From NCBI RefSeq assembly GCF_024793895.1, contig NZ_JANUSB010000010.1:124001-188000 (forward strand): DNA of 64,000 nt, read 5' to 3'. Position numbers and translations under genes: made by a program. The notes under the pieces are model-generated. The model was not told where the DNA came from. It saw nothing but the letters and a program-made list of their open reading frames with translations, and ran no database searches. This DNA comes from Serratia sp. AKBS12. Its GTDB lineage: Bacteria; Pseudomonadota; Gammaproteobacteria; Enterobacterales; Enterobacteriaceae. Of the stretch, positions 18,660 to 28,096 are shown one piece after another (the first letter of the stretch is position 1; the number at the start of each line of letters is the position of its first letter).

Positions 18660-20321
18660 ATGTTACGCCGTGATTTTATCCGATTGACCGCCGCGCTGGG
18701 CGCGGCAAGCGCACTGCCGCTATGGAGTCGAACCGTCTGGGCCGCCGATTTGCCGGCGCTGCCAATACCGCCGCTGCTGGAGCCAAACGCACAGGGAAAG
18801 CTGACGCTGGCACTGCAAACCGGTGAAGTAAAATGGTTAGCGAATGCTGCCACCAAAACCTGGGGCATCAATGGCGCTTTGCTGGGGCCGGCAGTGCGTT
18901 TGCAGCGCGGCAAACCGGTGACGGTAGACATAACCAACCGCCTGCCGGAAGCCAGCACCCTCCATTGGCATGGCCTGGAAATTCCGGGCAACGTTGACGG
19001 TGGCCCACAGGCGCTGATTCAACCGGGGAACACCCGTACGGTGAATTTCACCGTTGATCAACCCGCGGCCACCTGCTGGTTCCATCCGCATACCCATGGC
19101 AAGACCGGTCATCAGGTGATGATGGGATTGGCAGGGTTGGTGCTGCTGGAGGATGACGAAAGCAGCAAATTGCCGTTGCCGAAAACCTGGGGTAAGGACG
19201 ACGTGCCGGTGATTCTGCAAGACAAACGGTTGGGCAAAGATGCGCAGATTGACTATCAACTGGACGTGATGAGTGCGGCGGTTGGCTGGTTTGGCGATCG
19301 CATGTTTACCAATGGTGCGCAGTATCCACAACATATTGCTCCACGCGGCTGGCTGCGCTTGCGTTTGCTTAACGGCTGCAACGCGCGCTCGCTCAACGTG
19401 GCAACCAGCGACAACCGTCCCTTATACGTGATTGCCAGCGACGGTGGTTTTCTGGCCGAGCCGGTGAAACTGAGCGAGTTGCCGATGTTGATGGGGGAGC
19501 GCTTTGAAGTGTTGGTTGATGCCAGCGACGGCAAGCCTTTTGATCTCGTCACCCTGCCGGTGAAACAGATGGGCATGACGCTGGCGCCGTTCGACCAGAC
19601 ATTGCCGGTGCTGCGCATTCAGCCGTCATTGGGGCAGGGGGTCAAGACCATGCCGGACAGCCTGGTCAAATTACCGGCACTGCCGGCGGTGGGCGGCATT
19701 CAAGAGCGCTGGCTGCAGCTGATGATGGATCCGAAACTGGACATGCTGGGCATGCAGGCGCTAATGGAGCGTTATGGCCACCAGGCGATGGCCGATATGA
19801 GCATGGATCACGGCGCGATGAAGGGCATGGATCATGGCGAGACGAAGAGCATGGATCACGGCGCGATGAAGGGCATGGACCATGGCGAGACGAAGGGCAT
19901 GGATCATGGCGCAATGAAAGGCATGGACCATGGCGCGATGAAAGGCATGGACCATGGCGAGCAGGCGTTTGATTTCAGCCAGGCCAACAAGATCAACGGT
20001 AAAGCCTTTGATATGCATAAGCCGATGTTTGCTGCCAAACGTGGTCAGTACGAAAAATGGACCATTTCCGGCGAAGGCGACATGATGCTGCACCCGTTCC
20101 ATATTCACGGCACGCAATTTCGTATTTTGAGCGAAAACGGCAAACCGCCTGCGGCGCACCGTTCTGGTTGGAAAGACACCGTACGGGTCGAAGGTGGGCG
20201 CAGTGAAGTGCTGGTGCAGTTCAACCATGTCGCCAGCGCCGAACAGGCCTATATGGCGCACTGCCATCTGTTGGAGCATGAAGATACCGGCATGATGCTG
20301 GGCTTTACCGTCGCAGATTAA
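18660..20321 (+). CDS. cueO: Periplasmic multicopper oxidase CueO with expanded Met/His repeat
   Basis: Cuprous oxidase protecting the periplasm from copper. It starts at 18660 with a Tat signal ([12 protein letters not shown]), then three cupredoxin domains with the copper ligands HWHG, HPHTHG, HPFHIHG and [12 protein letters not shown]. At 553 residues it is longer than E. coli CueO (516) because the Met-rich region over the type 1 copper site (about residues 382-437) holds seven MDHG units. Upstream codons to 18522 are rejected because they precede the promoter and the Tat motif. It is single and divergent from yacC, under a CueR-type promoter. The gcd gene found next to it in E. coli is absent. 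Confidence 0.95.
   Translation: MLRRDFIRLTAALGAASALPLWSRTVWAADLPALPIPPLLEPNAQGKLTLALQTGEVKWLANAATKTWGINGALLGPAVRLQRGKPVTVDITNRLPEASTLHWHGLEIPGNVDGGPQALIQPGNTRTVNFTVDQPAATCWFHPHTHGKTGHQVMMGLAGLVLLEDDESSKLPLPKTWGKDDVPVILQDKRLGKDAQIDYQLDVMSAAVGWFGDRMFTNGAQYPQHIAPRGWLRLRLLNGCNARSLNVATSDNRPLYVIASDGGFLAEPVKLSELPMLMGERFEVLVDASDGKPFDLVTLPVKQMGMTLAPFDQTLPVLRIQPSLGQGVKTMPDSLVKLPALPAVGGIQERWLQLMMDPKLDMLGMQALMERYGHQAMADMSMDHGAMKGMDHGETKSMDHGAMKGMDHGETKGMDHGAMKGMDHGAMKGMDHGEQAFDFSQANKINGKAFDMHKPMFAAKRGQYEKWTISGEGDMMLHPFHIHGTQFRILSENGKPPAAHRSGWKDTVRVEGGRSEVLVQFNHVASAEQAYMAHCHLLEHEDTGMMLGFTVAD
19803..19970 (+). repeat. Seven tandem 24-bp MDHG-encoding repeats in cueO
   Basis: Seven units of 24 bp encode MDHGAMKG or MDHGETKG/S (the last MDHGEQAF). 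The units are nearly identical at DNA level, alternating AMKG and ETKG types at first, which suggests recent slippage or unequal crossing-over. Confidence 0.92.
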
Positions 20322-20327
20322 GCGGGC

Positions 20328-20377
20328 TGCCACCTGTCACGCTGTGGTCGCCGCCGGCGGCAGCGTGACAGGTGGCA
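20328..20377 (+). terminator. Long inverted repeat after cueO
   Basis: TGCCACCTGTCACGCTG (20328-20344) is perfectly complementary to 20361-20377, a 17-bp stem; the 16-nt loop is itself GC-rich and palindromic (GCCGCCGGCGGC). No T-run follows, so termination efficiency is uncertain. Confidence 0.55.
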
Positions 20378-20491
20378 TGGTCGTGCGATTTCCACTGTTC
20401 GTCAACGGGCAGTAGCGGCGTACTCGCGTCGCCAGCGTCGGCAGGCTATGCTAAACTCTGCGCCTTTCTTCCGGCAACTGACCTGAAAACT

Positions 20492-21028
20492 ATGAAACAC
20501 ACTGTAGATGTAATGATTTCCGAGCAGGAAGTTAAGACCCGTATCGCCGAACTCGGCCGCCAGATCACCGAACATTACCGCGACAGCGGCAGTGAAATGG
20601 TGCTGGTCGGTCTGCTGCGCGGTTCATTCATGTTCATGGCCGATTTGTGCCGTACCATCGAAGTTTCCCATGAAGTCGATTTCATGACCGCCTCCAGCTA
20701 CGGCAGCGGCATGTCCACCACCCGGGACGTGAAAATTCTCAAGGATCTGGACGAAGACATTCGCGGCAAAGACGTGCTGATCGTGGAAGATATTATCGAT
20801 TCCGGCAACACGCTGAACAAGGTGCGCGAAATTTTGGCGCTGCGTGGGCCGAAATCCCTGGCTATCTGTACGCTGCTGGACAAACCGGAACGCCGCGAAG
20901 TGGACGTGCCGGTCGAATATGTCGGTTTCACCATTCCCGATGAGTTCGTGGTCGGCTACGGCATCGATTATGCTCAACGCTATCGCCATCTGCCGTACGT
21001 CGGCAAAGTGGTATTGCTCGACGAATAA
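20492..21028 (+). CDS. hpt: Hypoxanthine phosphoribosyltransferase
   Basis: Purine salvage enzyme converting hypoxanthine (and guanine less well) with PRPP to IMP/GMP. The 178-residue product has the PRPP-binding motif [14 protein letters not shown] and matches E. coli Hpt almost throughout. The frame is open to 20372, but the ATG at 20492 gives [20 protein letters not shown]; upstream translation would run through the long cueO hairpin. The Shine-Dalgarno is weak. can lies on the other strand with a shared terminator between them. Confidence 0.93.
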   Translation: MKHTVDVMISEQEVKTRIAELGRQITEHYRDSGSEMVLVGLLRGSFMFMADLCRTIEVSHEVDFMTASSYGSGMSTTRDVKILKDLDEDIRGKDVLIVEDIIDSGNTLNKVREILALRGPKSLAICTLLDKPERREVDVPVEYVGFTIPDEFVVGYGIDYAQRYRHLPYVGKVVLLDE

Positions 21029-21034
21029 TCGCCA

Positions 21035-21070
21035 CGTTTCAGGGCGCGAATGACCGCGCCCTGACGTTTT
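21035..21070. terminator. Bidirectional terminator between hpt and can
   Basis: TCAGGGCGCG pairs with CGCGCCCTGA around a 6-nt loop; CGTTTT follows on the plus strand and AAACGT precedes it, so it can serve both converging genes. Confidence 0.85.
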
Positions 21071-21734
21071 AGACGTCTTTCAGACCTTTCTCTTGCAGCA
21101 GCGTTGATATCGCCTTGCGATAGCCCATTTCCAGGCTTTCGCGGCTGGTGGCCACCACTTCCAGATCGCGCAGTCGGCCATCTTGAATACCGTATACCCA
21201 ACCGTGAATCATCACTTTTTGCCCGCGTTTCCAGGCGGACTGCATGATGGTGGAATGGCCGAGGTTGTAGACCTGCTCGATCACGTTGATCTCGCACAGC
21301 ACATCCAGACGCTCTTCCGGTTCGAGTTCTCCCAGCAGCGAGCTATGCTTGTACCACAGGTCGCGGATATGCAGCAGCCAGTTGTTGATCAATCCCAGTT
21401 CCGGGTTTTCTACCGCGGCCTGCACGCCGCCGCAGCCCAGATGGCCGCAGATGATGATGTGTTCAACTTCGAGCACGTCGACGGCGTACTGCACCACCGA
21501 CAGGCAGTTCAAATCGGTGTGGATCACCAGGTTGGCCACGTTACGGTGAACGAACAGTTCACCTGGCTCCAGCCCGGTCAGACGTTCGGCGGGTACTCGG
21601 CTATCCGAGCAACCAATCCATAAAAAACGCGGTTTTTGCGCCTGAGCCAAACGTTCAAAAAAACCGGGGTCTTCCTGGTTGATATTGGCGGACCAAGCCT
21701 GATTGTTGGCGATGAGTCTTTCGATTTCTTTCAT
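21069..21734 (-). CDS. can: Beta-class carbonic anhydrase
   Basis: Zinc enzyme hydrating CO2 to bicarbonate for carboxylation reactions. The 221-residue protein shows the beta-class zinc ligands Cys42, Asp44, His98 and Cys101 ([12 protein letters not shown] and ICGHLGCGG) at the same positions as E. coli Can. The start is ATG 21734 ([14 protein letters not shown]); a longer frame to 21785 has no family support. It is converging on hpt and diverging from the yadG-yadH exporter genes, an order kept in E. coli. Confidence 0.95.
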   Translation of the reverse strand: MKEIERLIANNQAWSANINQEDPGFFERLAQAQKPRFLWIGCSDSRVPAERLTGLEPGELFVHRNVANLVIHTDLNCLSVVQYAVDVLEVEHIIICGHLGCGGVQAAVENPELGLINNWLLHIRDLWYKHSSLLGELEPEERLDVLCEINVIEQVYNLGHSTIMQSAWKRGQKVMIHGWVYGIQDGRLRDLEVVATSRESLEMGYRKAISTLLQEKGLKDV

Positions 21735-21922
21735 GGAGGTTATTGACCTGTAATGAACAGTTTGCGTTGGGGTAATATAGGGCAAGCATCACAATTTTGA
21801 AATCGGAACAGTGATGTTAACCGCACGGATTCGACTCAGTGAAAACGCTGCCAATGATAAGATACAGTCATTCATTACAAAAGACAGCAGCATACTCATC
21901 GCCATAAGGTACTCTCTAATTT

Positions 21923-22846
21923 ATGAATTATGCACTGGAATTAGCGCAGTTGACCAAGACTTACGCCGGTGGCGTCAAGGCATTGCGCGGTATCGATCTC
22001 AACGTCGAGGCAGGGGATTTTTATGCCTTGCTGGGGCCTAACGGCGCAGGTAAATCCACCACTATCGGCATTATCAGTTCGCTGGTGAACAAGTCTACCG
22101 GCACGGTTCGGGTGTTTGGTTACGATATTGACAAGGATATCGTCAACGCGAAGCGCCAACTGGGGCTGGTACCACAGGAGTTCAACTTCAACCCGTTTGA
22201 AACCGTGATGCAGATCGTGGTCAATCAGGCTGGCTACTATGGCGTTACGCGCCGTGAAGCGCTGGAGCGGGCGGAAAAATACCTGTCGCAGCTCGATCTG
22301 TGGGGCAAGCGCAATGAGCGGGCGCGCATGCTGTCCGGCGGCATGAAACGCCGTTTGATGATTGCCCGTGCGCTGATGCACCAACCGAAATTGCTGATCC
22401 TCGATGAACCGACCGCCGGGGTAGATATCGAACTGCGCCGTTCGATGTGGGGTTTTCTAAAAGAACTCAACGCGCAGGGCACCACCATTATCCTGACCAC
22501 GCACTACCTGGAAGAAGCCGAAATGCTGTGCCGCAACATCGGCATCATTCAAAACGGCGAACTGGTGGAAAACACCTCGATGAAAGGCCTGCTGGCGAAG
22601 CTGAAATCTGAGACCTTCATCCTCGATCTGGCGACGAAAAGCCCGCTGCCGACGCTGGATGGGTATATCAGCCGGTTGGTGGACACCTCGACGCTGGAGG
22701 TGGAGGTGATGCGCGAACAGGGCCTGAACGGCCTGTTTACCCAGTTGAGCGCGCAGGGCGTGCAGGTGCTGAGCATGCGCAACAAGGCCAATCGGCTGGA
22801 AGAGCTGTTCGTCACCCTGGTTAACGGTAATGGAGAAAAAGCATGA
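21923..22846 (+). CDS. yadG: ABC transporter ATP-binding protein YadG
   Basis: ATPase of an ABC-2 type exporter, 307 residues. Walker A (GPNGAGKST, about 39-47), the Q-loop, the signature LSGGMKRR and Walker B (LLILDEP) are all in place, and the sequence follows E. coli YadG throughout. The C-terminal about 90 residues are the accessory domain usual in this subfamily. It overlaps yadH by ATGA, so the two subunits are translationally coupled. The exported substrate is unknown. Confidence 0.93.
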   Translation: MNYALELAQLTKTYAGGVKALRGIDLNVEAGDFYALLGPNGAGKSTTIGIISSLVNKSTGTVRVFGYDIDKDIVNAKRQLGLVPQEFNFNPFETVMQIVVNQAGYYGVTRREALERAEKYLSQLDLWGKRNERARMLSGGMKRRLMIARALMHQPKLLILDEPTAGVDIELRRSMWGFLKELNAQGTTIILTTHYLEEAEMLCRNIGIIQNGELVENTSMKGLLAKLKSETFILDLATKSPLPTLDGYISRLVDTSTLEVEVMREQGLNGLFTQLSAQGVQVLSMRNKANRLEELFVTLVNGNGEKA

Positions 22847-23613
22847 CACGTTTGTATTGGGTGGCATTGCAAAGCATTTGGGCCAAAGAAATCAACCGGT
22901 TTGCGCGTATCTGGATCCAGACGCTGGTGCCACCGGTGATCACCATGACGCTGTATTTTATTATCTTCGGTAATCTGATTGGTTCGCAGATCGGCAATAT
23001 GCATGGTTTTACCTACATGCAGTTTATCGTTCCCGGCCTTATCATGATGGCGGTCATCACCAACTCCTATGCCAATGTGGCCGCTTCGTTCTTCAGCGCC
23101 AAGTTCCAGCGTAACATCGAGGAGCTGCTGGTGGCGCCAGTGCCGACCCACGTAGTGATCGCAGGATATGTCGGCGGTGGCGTGGCGCGCGGGATTTGCG
23201 TCGGCATACTGGTAACGGCGATTTCGCTGTTCTTTGTACCGCTGCAGATCCATGCCTGGTGGGCGATTGCCGTCACGCTGCTGCTGACCGCGATCCTGTT
23301 TTCGCTGGGTGGTTTGCTCAATGCGGTGTTCGCCAACACCTTTGACGATATCAGCCTGATCCCGACGTTTGTCCTGACGCCGCTGACCTACCTGGGTGGG
23401 GTGTTTTATTCACTGTCGCTGCTGCCGCCGTTCTGGCAGGCGGTGTCGAAGCTGAACCCGATCGTCTACATGATCAGCGGCTTCCGCTACGGTTTCCTTG
23501 GCATCAGCGATGTGCCGCTGGCGTTTACCATGGCGGTGCTGGTGGCGTTTATCGTGGTGTTCTACCTCCTGGCGTGGTATCTGATTGAACGCGGCCGCGG
23601 TCTGCGTAGCTGA
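22843..23613 (+). CDS. yadH: ABC-2 type transporter permease YadH
   Basis: Membrane subunit (256 residues, six predicted helices) pairing with the YadG ATPase in an inner-membrane exporter of unknown substrate. The ABC-2 signature region around LTPLTYLGGVFYSLSLLPPF is present near residue 190. Its ATG lies within the yadG stop (ATGA overlap). A terminator follows directly after the stop, so the transcription unit is yadG-yadH. Confidence 0.93.
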   Translation: MTRLYWVALQSIWAKEINRFARIWIQTLVPPVITMTLYFIIFGNLIGSQIGNMHGFTYMQFIVPGLIMMAVITNSYANVAASFFSAKFQRNIEELLVAPVPTHVVIAGYVGGGVARGICVGILVTAISLFFVPLQIHAWWAIAVTLLLTAILFSLGGLLNAVFANTFDDISLIPTFVLTPLTYLGGVFYSLSLLPPFWQAVSKLNPIVYMISGFRYGFLGISDVPLAFTMAVLVAFIVVFYLLAWYLIERGRGLRS

Positions 23614-23619
23614 TAACCG

Positions 23620-23652
23620 GTTCCCCGCGTCGGCCTGGCGCGGGGAACATTA
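23620..23652 (+). terminator. Terminator of yadGH
   Basis: GTTCCCCGCG pairs perfectly with CGCGGGGAAC around a 9-nt loop, followed by ATTATTGATTT, a loose T-run. Confidence 0.7.
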
Positions 23653-23770
23653 TTGATTTACCCCAAGGATTCGACGTTAACTGCTTGCTTCCCCTTGATC
23701 GAATCATGCTAAGCTTACGCTCCATTTATCCTCCATGTTGTTATTACGTACTCGTAAGCAGAACACACTC

Positions 23771-25051
23771 ATGCGCCTTCAAATCAAGATAGCGGCAGGT
23801 CTGGCCGGCATTTTCATGTCGATGCTGGCACCGGCGGCCGTTGCCAACCTGTTGTCGGAAGACGGCGTGGTCAAACCGGTCTATATGGAAGTCAAACGTG
23901 ACAGCGAAGTCTATTCATTGATCGGTGAACAGGTCATTCCGGCAGGGGAAGTGAAGGAAGGACAGCTGATCCAGGTATTTCCGGCCGACGCGGAATACTA
24001 TGAACTGAAATTTGGTCACGGCATTGGCTTTATCGACAAGAACGACGTGGAGAGCCTTGGCAAGGCGCGCAAGGTAAAAGACGATTTGGGCGAGCTGAAC
24101 AAGCCGCTGACCAATCAAAACCTGATCACCCAAAAAGCCATCAATATTTATACCGATGCCGACAACAAGAGCGAAATTTTCGGCATTCTGGAAGAGAACC
24201 TGCGCTATCCGATTATCGGCAAGCTGAAAGACCGGCTTAACAATACCTGGTACGAGATTAATGTCGGCGAACGCCTGGGATTTGTCAGCGAGCTGGACTG
24301 TGAGATCGATAACGGCATTCCGGTGCTGACCTACCATCATTTGCTGAAAAACGACGAGAACAAACGCTTTCGCCATACCTCGACCACCACCTCGGACGTG
24401 GCGTTCAGCAATCAGATGACCTACCTGAAGCAGGCGGGTTATGACACCCTTTCGCTCTACCAGTTGGAAGCCTATCTGAAGAATCGCATCAATCTGCCGG
24501 GCAAGGCGGTGGTGCTGACCTTTGACGACGGGCTGAAGTCGGTTTATCGCTATGCCTATCCGGTGCTCAAACAGTACGGTTTCCGCGCGACGGCATTTAT
24601 TATCTCGTCACGCATCAAGCGCCAACCGCAGAAGTGGAATCCGGACTCGCTGCAATTTATGAGCGTTTCCGAACTGAAGGAAATACAGGACGTGTTCGAT
24701 ATTCAATCGCACACCCACTTCCTGCACCGTGTTGACGGCTATCGTAAGCCGATATTGCTGAGCCGCTCGCTGCACAATATCGAATTCGACTTTGAGCGCT
24801 CACGCCGTGCGCTGTCACAGTTTAATCCGCACGTGCTGTATCTGTCCTACCCGTTTGGCGGCTATAACCAGCGGGCCATTCAGGCGGCGCAGGACGCCGG
24901 TTTGCATATGGCGGTGACCACCGTGCAGGGCAAGGTCAAACCCGGTGACAATCTGTATACCCTGAAGCGACTGTATATTCTACGTACCGACTCGATCCAG
25001 ACCATGGCGGATCGCATAGCCAACAAGCCGGGAACGGTGGTGGTGCAATAA
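23771..25051 (+). CDS. yadE: Exported polysaccharide deacetylase-family protein YadE
   Basis: Carbohydrate esterase 4/NodB-like protein of about 426 residues. From ATG 23771 it has a signal peptide ([18 protein letters not shown], cleavage near AVA), then two SH3-like segments, then the NodB domain: TFDDG (motif 1), QSHTH (motif 2, metal site) and YPFGGYN. An upstream ATG at 23735 lacks a ribosome site and would bury the signal peptide. The likely activity is removal of acetyl groups from a cell-envelope glycan; the substrate is unknown. It sits between yadH and panD as in E. coli, with no lipobox visible here. Confidence 0.85.
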   Translation: MRLQIKIAAGLAGIFMSMLAPAAVANLLSEDGVVKPVYMEVKRDSEVYSLIGEQVIPAGEVKEGQLIQVFPADAEYYELKFGHGIGFIDKNDVESLGKARKVKDDLGELNKPLTNQNLITQKAINIYTDADNKSEIFGILEENLRYPIIGKLKDRLNNTWYEINVGERLGFVSELDCEIDNGIPVLTYHHLLKNDENKRFRHTSTTTSDVAFSNQMTYLKQAGYDTLSLYQLEAYLKNRINLPGKAVVLTFDDGLKSVYRYAYPVLKQYGFRATAFIISSRIKRQPQKWNPDSLQFMSVSELKEIQDVFDIQSHTHFLHRVDGYRKPILLSRSLHNIEFDFERSRRALSQFNPHVLYLSYPFGGYNQRAIQAAQDAGLHMAVTTVQGKVKPGDNLYTLKRLYILRTDSIQTMADRIANKPGTVVVQ

Positions 25052-25057
25052 GAGGGT

Positions 25058-25081
25058 AACGGGCGCCGGCAGGCGCCCGTT
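25058..25081. terminator. Hairpin between converging yadE and panD
   Basis: AACGGGCGCC pairs perfectly with GGCGCCCGTT around a 4-nt loop. T-runs are short on both strands, so it is a probable but not strong bidirectional terminator. Confidence 0.65.
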
Positions 25082-25086
25082 GAGCA

Positions 25087-25467
25087 TCAGGCAACCTGAA
25101 CCGGCACCGCTTTTGCTTTGCGCTGCAGCTGGTTATCACCTTCGAAGTAGGCAACCTTCGGATGGTGCTGGCGTGCATCGGCGTCGCTCATCTGTACGTA
25201 AGAACAAATGATCAGCTTATCGCCAACGCAGGCGCAACGTGCTGCCGCGCCGTTGACCGAAATAATGCGCGAACCGCGCTCGGCGGCAATCGCATAGGTG
25301 GAAAAACGTTGTCCGTTATCAACGTTGTAAATATCAATCGCTTCGTATTCCAGAATGCCGGCCGCCTCCAGGAAATCCTGGTCGATGGCGCAGGAACCTT
25401 CATAGTGCAAGTCGGCCTGAGTCACTTTCACCCGATGCAGCTTGCCTTGCAGCATAGTACGTATCAT
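25087..25467 (-). CDS. panD: Aspartate 1-decarboxylase proenzyme
   Basis: Pyruvoyl enzyme making beta-alanine for pantothenate. The 126-residue proenzyme has the self-cleavage site between Gly24 and Ser25 (HYEGSCAID) and the family N-terminus [20 protein letters not shown]. It is read in the order panB-panC-panD on the minus strand. The yadD gene present between panC and panD in E. coli is missing; the 129-bp gap holds nothing coding. Confidence 0.96.
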   Translation of the reverse strand: MIRTMLQGKLHRVKVTQADLHYEGSCAIDQDFLEAAGILEYEAIDIYNVDNGQRFSTYAIAAERGSRIISVNGAAARCACVGDKLIICSYVQMSDADARQHHPKVAYFEGDNQLQRKAKAVPVQVA

Positions 25468-25596
25468 AGCTTTACCTAACTGAATATCGGCCTTTGCAGG
25501 CGCTGGGTTGAATATTGATCGCCGGTATCGTCACCGATATCCCGCAGGTTGTCTACTTTCTGGAGCGGGAATCGATGACTATTGTACAAAAAACAA

Positions 25597-26451
25597 CTAT
25601 TGCGTCAGATCTACCTGCTGGTTGTCAATCAGGCGCGCCTTACCCAGCCAGGCGGCCATCAGCACCACCGCGCGCTGGCTGTCGACGCTCAGCGGTTGCA
25701 GGCTGTCGGCATCGCGAATGAACAGTTCATCCGGCGTAAAGCCGGCGGCGCGCAGCTGGTCGGCGGCCTGCGCCAGCAGAACGTCAACCTGACGTTCACC
25801 ATTGCCCAGTTGCTCGGCCAGCGCGTTCATGATCTTGCTGAGCTGTGGCGCCAGCTTGCGCTCTTCCGCGCTCAGGTAGCCGTTACGCGAACTGAGCGCC
25901 AGACCGTCCTTGGCGCGCACGGTTGGCACGCCAACGATATCGATGTCGTAGCCCATATCGGCGACCATCTTGCGGATCAGCGCCAACTGCTGATAGTCCT
26001 TTTCGCCGAAGCAGGCCAAATCCGGTTGCACCAGATTGAACAGTTTGCTGACGATGGTCGACACGCCACGAAAATGGCCAGGGCGGCTGGCGCCTTCCAG
26101 CATGGTGGAGATACCCGGCACGTCAACGTAGGTCTGTTGTTCGAGCCCTTGCGGATATACTTCGGCCGGCGCCGGTGAGAACACCAGATCGACATTGCGG
26201 CGGTTGAGCTTTTCGCAGTCCTCCTGCAGGGTGCGCGGGTAACGCGTCAGATCTTCCGGCCGATCGAACTGCATGGGATTGACGAAAATGCTTACCACCA
26301 CCACGTCACCGCGGGCGCGAGCTTCGTCGACCAGCGTCATGTGACCTTCGTGCAGGTTGCCCATGGTTGGCACCAGCGCGATGCGTTTGCCTTCCTGACG
26401 CCAGCGCCGAATGTGCTGGCGCAACAATGGCAGGGTTTGAATAATCAGCAT
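25597..26451 (-). CDS. panC: Pantothenate synthetase
   Basis: Joins pantoate and beta-alanine with ATP hydrolysis. The 284-residue protein has the HIGH-like [14 protein letters not shown] motif near the N-terminus, FGEKDYQQL, and the KMSKS-like [10 protein letters not shown] loop. ATG 26451 ([17 protein letters not shown]) matches E. coli PanC; the longer frame to 26622 reads back into panB and is rejected. panB ends 22 bp upstream, so panB-panC form an operon, with panD next. Confidence 0.96.
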   Translation of the reverse strand: MLIIQTLPLLRQHIRRWRQEGKRIALVPTMGNLHEGHMTLVDEARARGDVVVVSIFVNPMQFDRPEDLTRYPRTLQEDCEKLNRRNVDLVFSPAPAEVYPQGLEQQTYVDVPGISTMLEGASRPGHFRGVSTIVSKLFNLVQPDLACFGEKDYQQLALIRKMVADMGYDIDIVGVPTVRAKDGLALSSRNGYLSAEERKLAPQLSKIMNALAEQLGNGERQVDVLLAQAADQLRAAGFTPDELFIRDADSLQPLSVDSQRAVVLMAAWLGKARLIDNQQVDLTQ

Positions 26452-26473
26452 AATGGCTCCCGAGGCGCTGTTT

Positions 26474-27268
26474 TTAGTTGAAAGAGTGCTCTGCCGCAGG
26501 GTAGATACCCTGTTCGACTTCCTGAATATAGTGTTGCACCGCACTGCGCAAGTCGCCGCTTTGCGCCAGGAAATTCTTGGCAAATTTCGGCGTATGCCCG
26601 CCGGTGATGCCAAAGGCGTCATGCATCACCAGTATCTGGCCGTCGGTGCCGTTGCCCGCGCCGATGCCGATCACCGGAATGCTCAGCTCTGCGGTGATCT
26701 TGCGCGCCAGTTCGGTTGGTACGCATTCCAGCACCAGTAGCTGAATACCGGCAAACTCAAGGTTTTTCGCGTCTTCTAGCAGCTGTTTGGCGGCCAGTTC
26801 GTCACGACCTTGTACCTTGTAGCCGCCGAACAGGTTAACCGACTGCGGCGTCAGCCCCAGATGGCCGCACACCGGCACCGCGCGCTCCGTCAGCATTTTC
26901 ACCGTCTCGCACAGCCAGCTGCCGCCTTCGATTTTCACCATATTGGCGCCGGCGCGCATCACTTCGGCGGCGTTGGCAAAGGTCTGCTCCGGCGTGGCGT
27001 AAGCCATAAACGGCAGATCGGCCAACAGCAGGCAGGCTGGTGCGCCGCGGCGCACTGCGCGGGTGTGGTAAGCGATGTCGGCTACGGTAACCGGCAGTGT
27101 AGAATCATGTCCTTGCAGCGTCATACCCAGCGAGTCGCCGACCAGCAGCAGTTTGATGCCCTGTTCTTCAAACAGCCGGGCAAAACTGGCATCGTAGGCG
27201 GTCAGTGTCGCAAATTTGCGCTGTTCCTGTTTCCATTGGCGCAAATGGGTCACGGTGGTGGGTTTCAT
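26474..27268 (-). CDS. panB: 3-methyl-2-oxobutanoate hydroxymethyltransferase
   Basis: First committed step of pantothenate synthesis: adds a hydroxymethyl group from methylene-THF to ketoisovalerate to give ketopantoate. The 264 residues match E. coli PanB, with [27 protein letters not shown] and [18 protein letters not shown] (27271) precedes the ATG (27268); the ATG is chosen because GGAG lies 8 nt upstream and it gives the family MKPTT start. It is the first gene of the pan cluster. The divergent neighbour is qseB. Confidence 0.95.
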   Translation of the reverse strand: MKPTTVTHLRQWKQEQRKFATLTAYDASFARLFEEQGIKLLLVGDSLGMTLQGHDSTLPVTVADIAYHTRAVRRGAPACLLLADLPFMAYATPEQTFANAAEVMRAGANMVKIEGGSWLCETVKMLTERAVPVCGHLGLTPQSVNLFGGYKVQGRDELAAKQLLEDAKNLEFAGIQLLVLECVPTELARKITAELSIPVIGIGAGNGTDGQILVMHDAFGITGGHTPKFAKNFLAQSGDLRSAVQHYIQEVEQGIYPAAEHSFN

Positions 27269-27375
27269 CACGGGTCTCCTGAATGGCGCCGGGCGTTCTG
27301 TGTCGGCGCTGGCTGCAAAAAAAGTGCAGTCATTCTACTGTAACCCACCGGGGGTGGGTAGCGACGATAACGGTG

Positions 27376-27395
27376 GTTAAGATGTTCTTAAGAAC
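27376..27395 (+). promoter_or_regulatory. PmrA/QseB-type direct-repeat box upstream of qseB
   Basis: GTTAAG-N5-CTTAAG (27376-27381 and 27387-27392) is a direct repeat with an 11-bp period, the layout bound by PmrA/QseB-type OmpR-family regulators. The second half is part of a perfect palindrome GTTCTTAAGAAC (27384-27395). It ends about 40 bp before qseB and suggests autoregulation. Confidence 0.6.
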
Positions 27396-27433
27396 CTTGT
27401 GATGTAATCGAACAAAACCAGAAAAGGACGCAC

Positions 27434-28096
27434 ATGAGAATTCTGTTGATTGAAGACGATAAGATTATTGGCGACGGCATCAACGTTGGGTTGACCAAAC
27501 TGGGCTTCAATCTGGACTGGTTCACCGATGGCGTTACCGGTCGTCAGGCATTGACCAGCGCCCCCTACGACGCGGTGATCCTTGATCTCAGCCTGCCGGG
27601 CATCGATGGGCTCGATCTGTTGCGTGAGTGGCGCCAGGCCGGGCACGACGTACCGGTGCTGATCCTGACCGCGCGCGATGCGCTGGAACAGCGGGTCAGC
27701 GGCTTGCAGAATGGCGCCGACGATTATCTGTGCAAACCGTTTGCGCTGGCGGAAGTGGCCGCTCGGTTGCAGGCGCTGATCCGGCGGCGTCATGGTCAAC
27801 TGACGCCGCAACTGGTGCACGGCAAGCTGGTATTTGACGCTGCGGCGCGCAGCGTCAGCCTGGGCGGTGCGCCGGTGATCCTCACGCCACGCGAGCTGGC
27901 GGTGCTTGAACTGCTGCTCAACAACAAGGGGCGGGTACTGGCGCGCCCATTGATTCAGGAAAAACTGTACAACTGGGACGACGAGGTCAGCAGCAACGCA
28001 GTGGAAGTGCATATTCATCACCTGCGACGCAAGTTGGGCAATGGCGTGATCCGCACCGTGCATGGCGTGGGTTATACGCTGGGAGACGCCGAGTGA
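27434..28096 (+). CDS. qseB: Response regulator QseB
   Basis: OmpR-family response regulator of 220 residues: receiver domain with phospho-acceptor Asp51 ([11 protein letters not shown]), the acidic pocket at 8-9, Lys101-like CKPFAL, then a winged-helix DNA-binding domain ending in [23 protein letters not shown]. It is closest to E. coli QseB, of which it keeps the YDAVILDL and [17 protein letters not shown] stretches. The stop overlaps the qseC start (GTGA). In E. coli qseBC lies elsewhere; here it sits between panB and folK. Confidence 0.9.
   Translation: MRILLIEDDKIIGDGINVGLTKLGFNLDWFTDGVTGRQALTSAPYDAVILDLSLPGIDGLDLLREWRQAGHDVPVLILTARDALEQRVSGLQNGADDYLCKPFALAEVAARLQALIRRRHGQLTPQLVHGKLVFDAAARSVSLGGAPVILTPRELAVLELLLNNKGRVLARPLIQEKLYNWDDEVSSNAVEVHIHHLRRKLGNGVIRTVHGVGYTLGDAE

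Noticed and set aside
19803-19970. CRISPR-like array in cueO
   Set aside because: Units are contiguous 24-bp coding repeats without unique spacers and in frame with CueO.
19761-20333. Repeat-rich minus-strand frame opposite cueO ([13 protein letters not shown]-type)
   Set aside because: It is the antisense reading of the MDHG repeat, not a gene.
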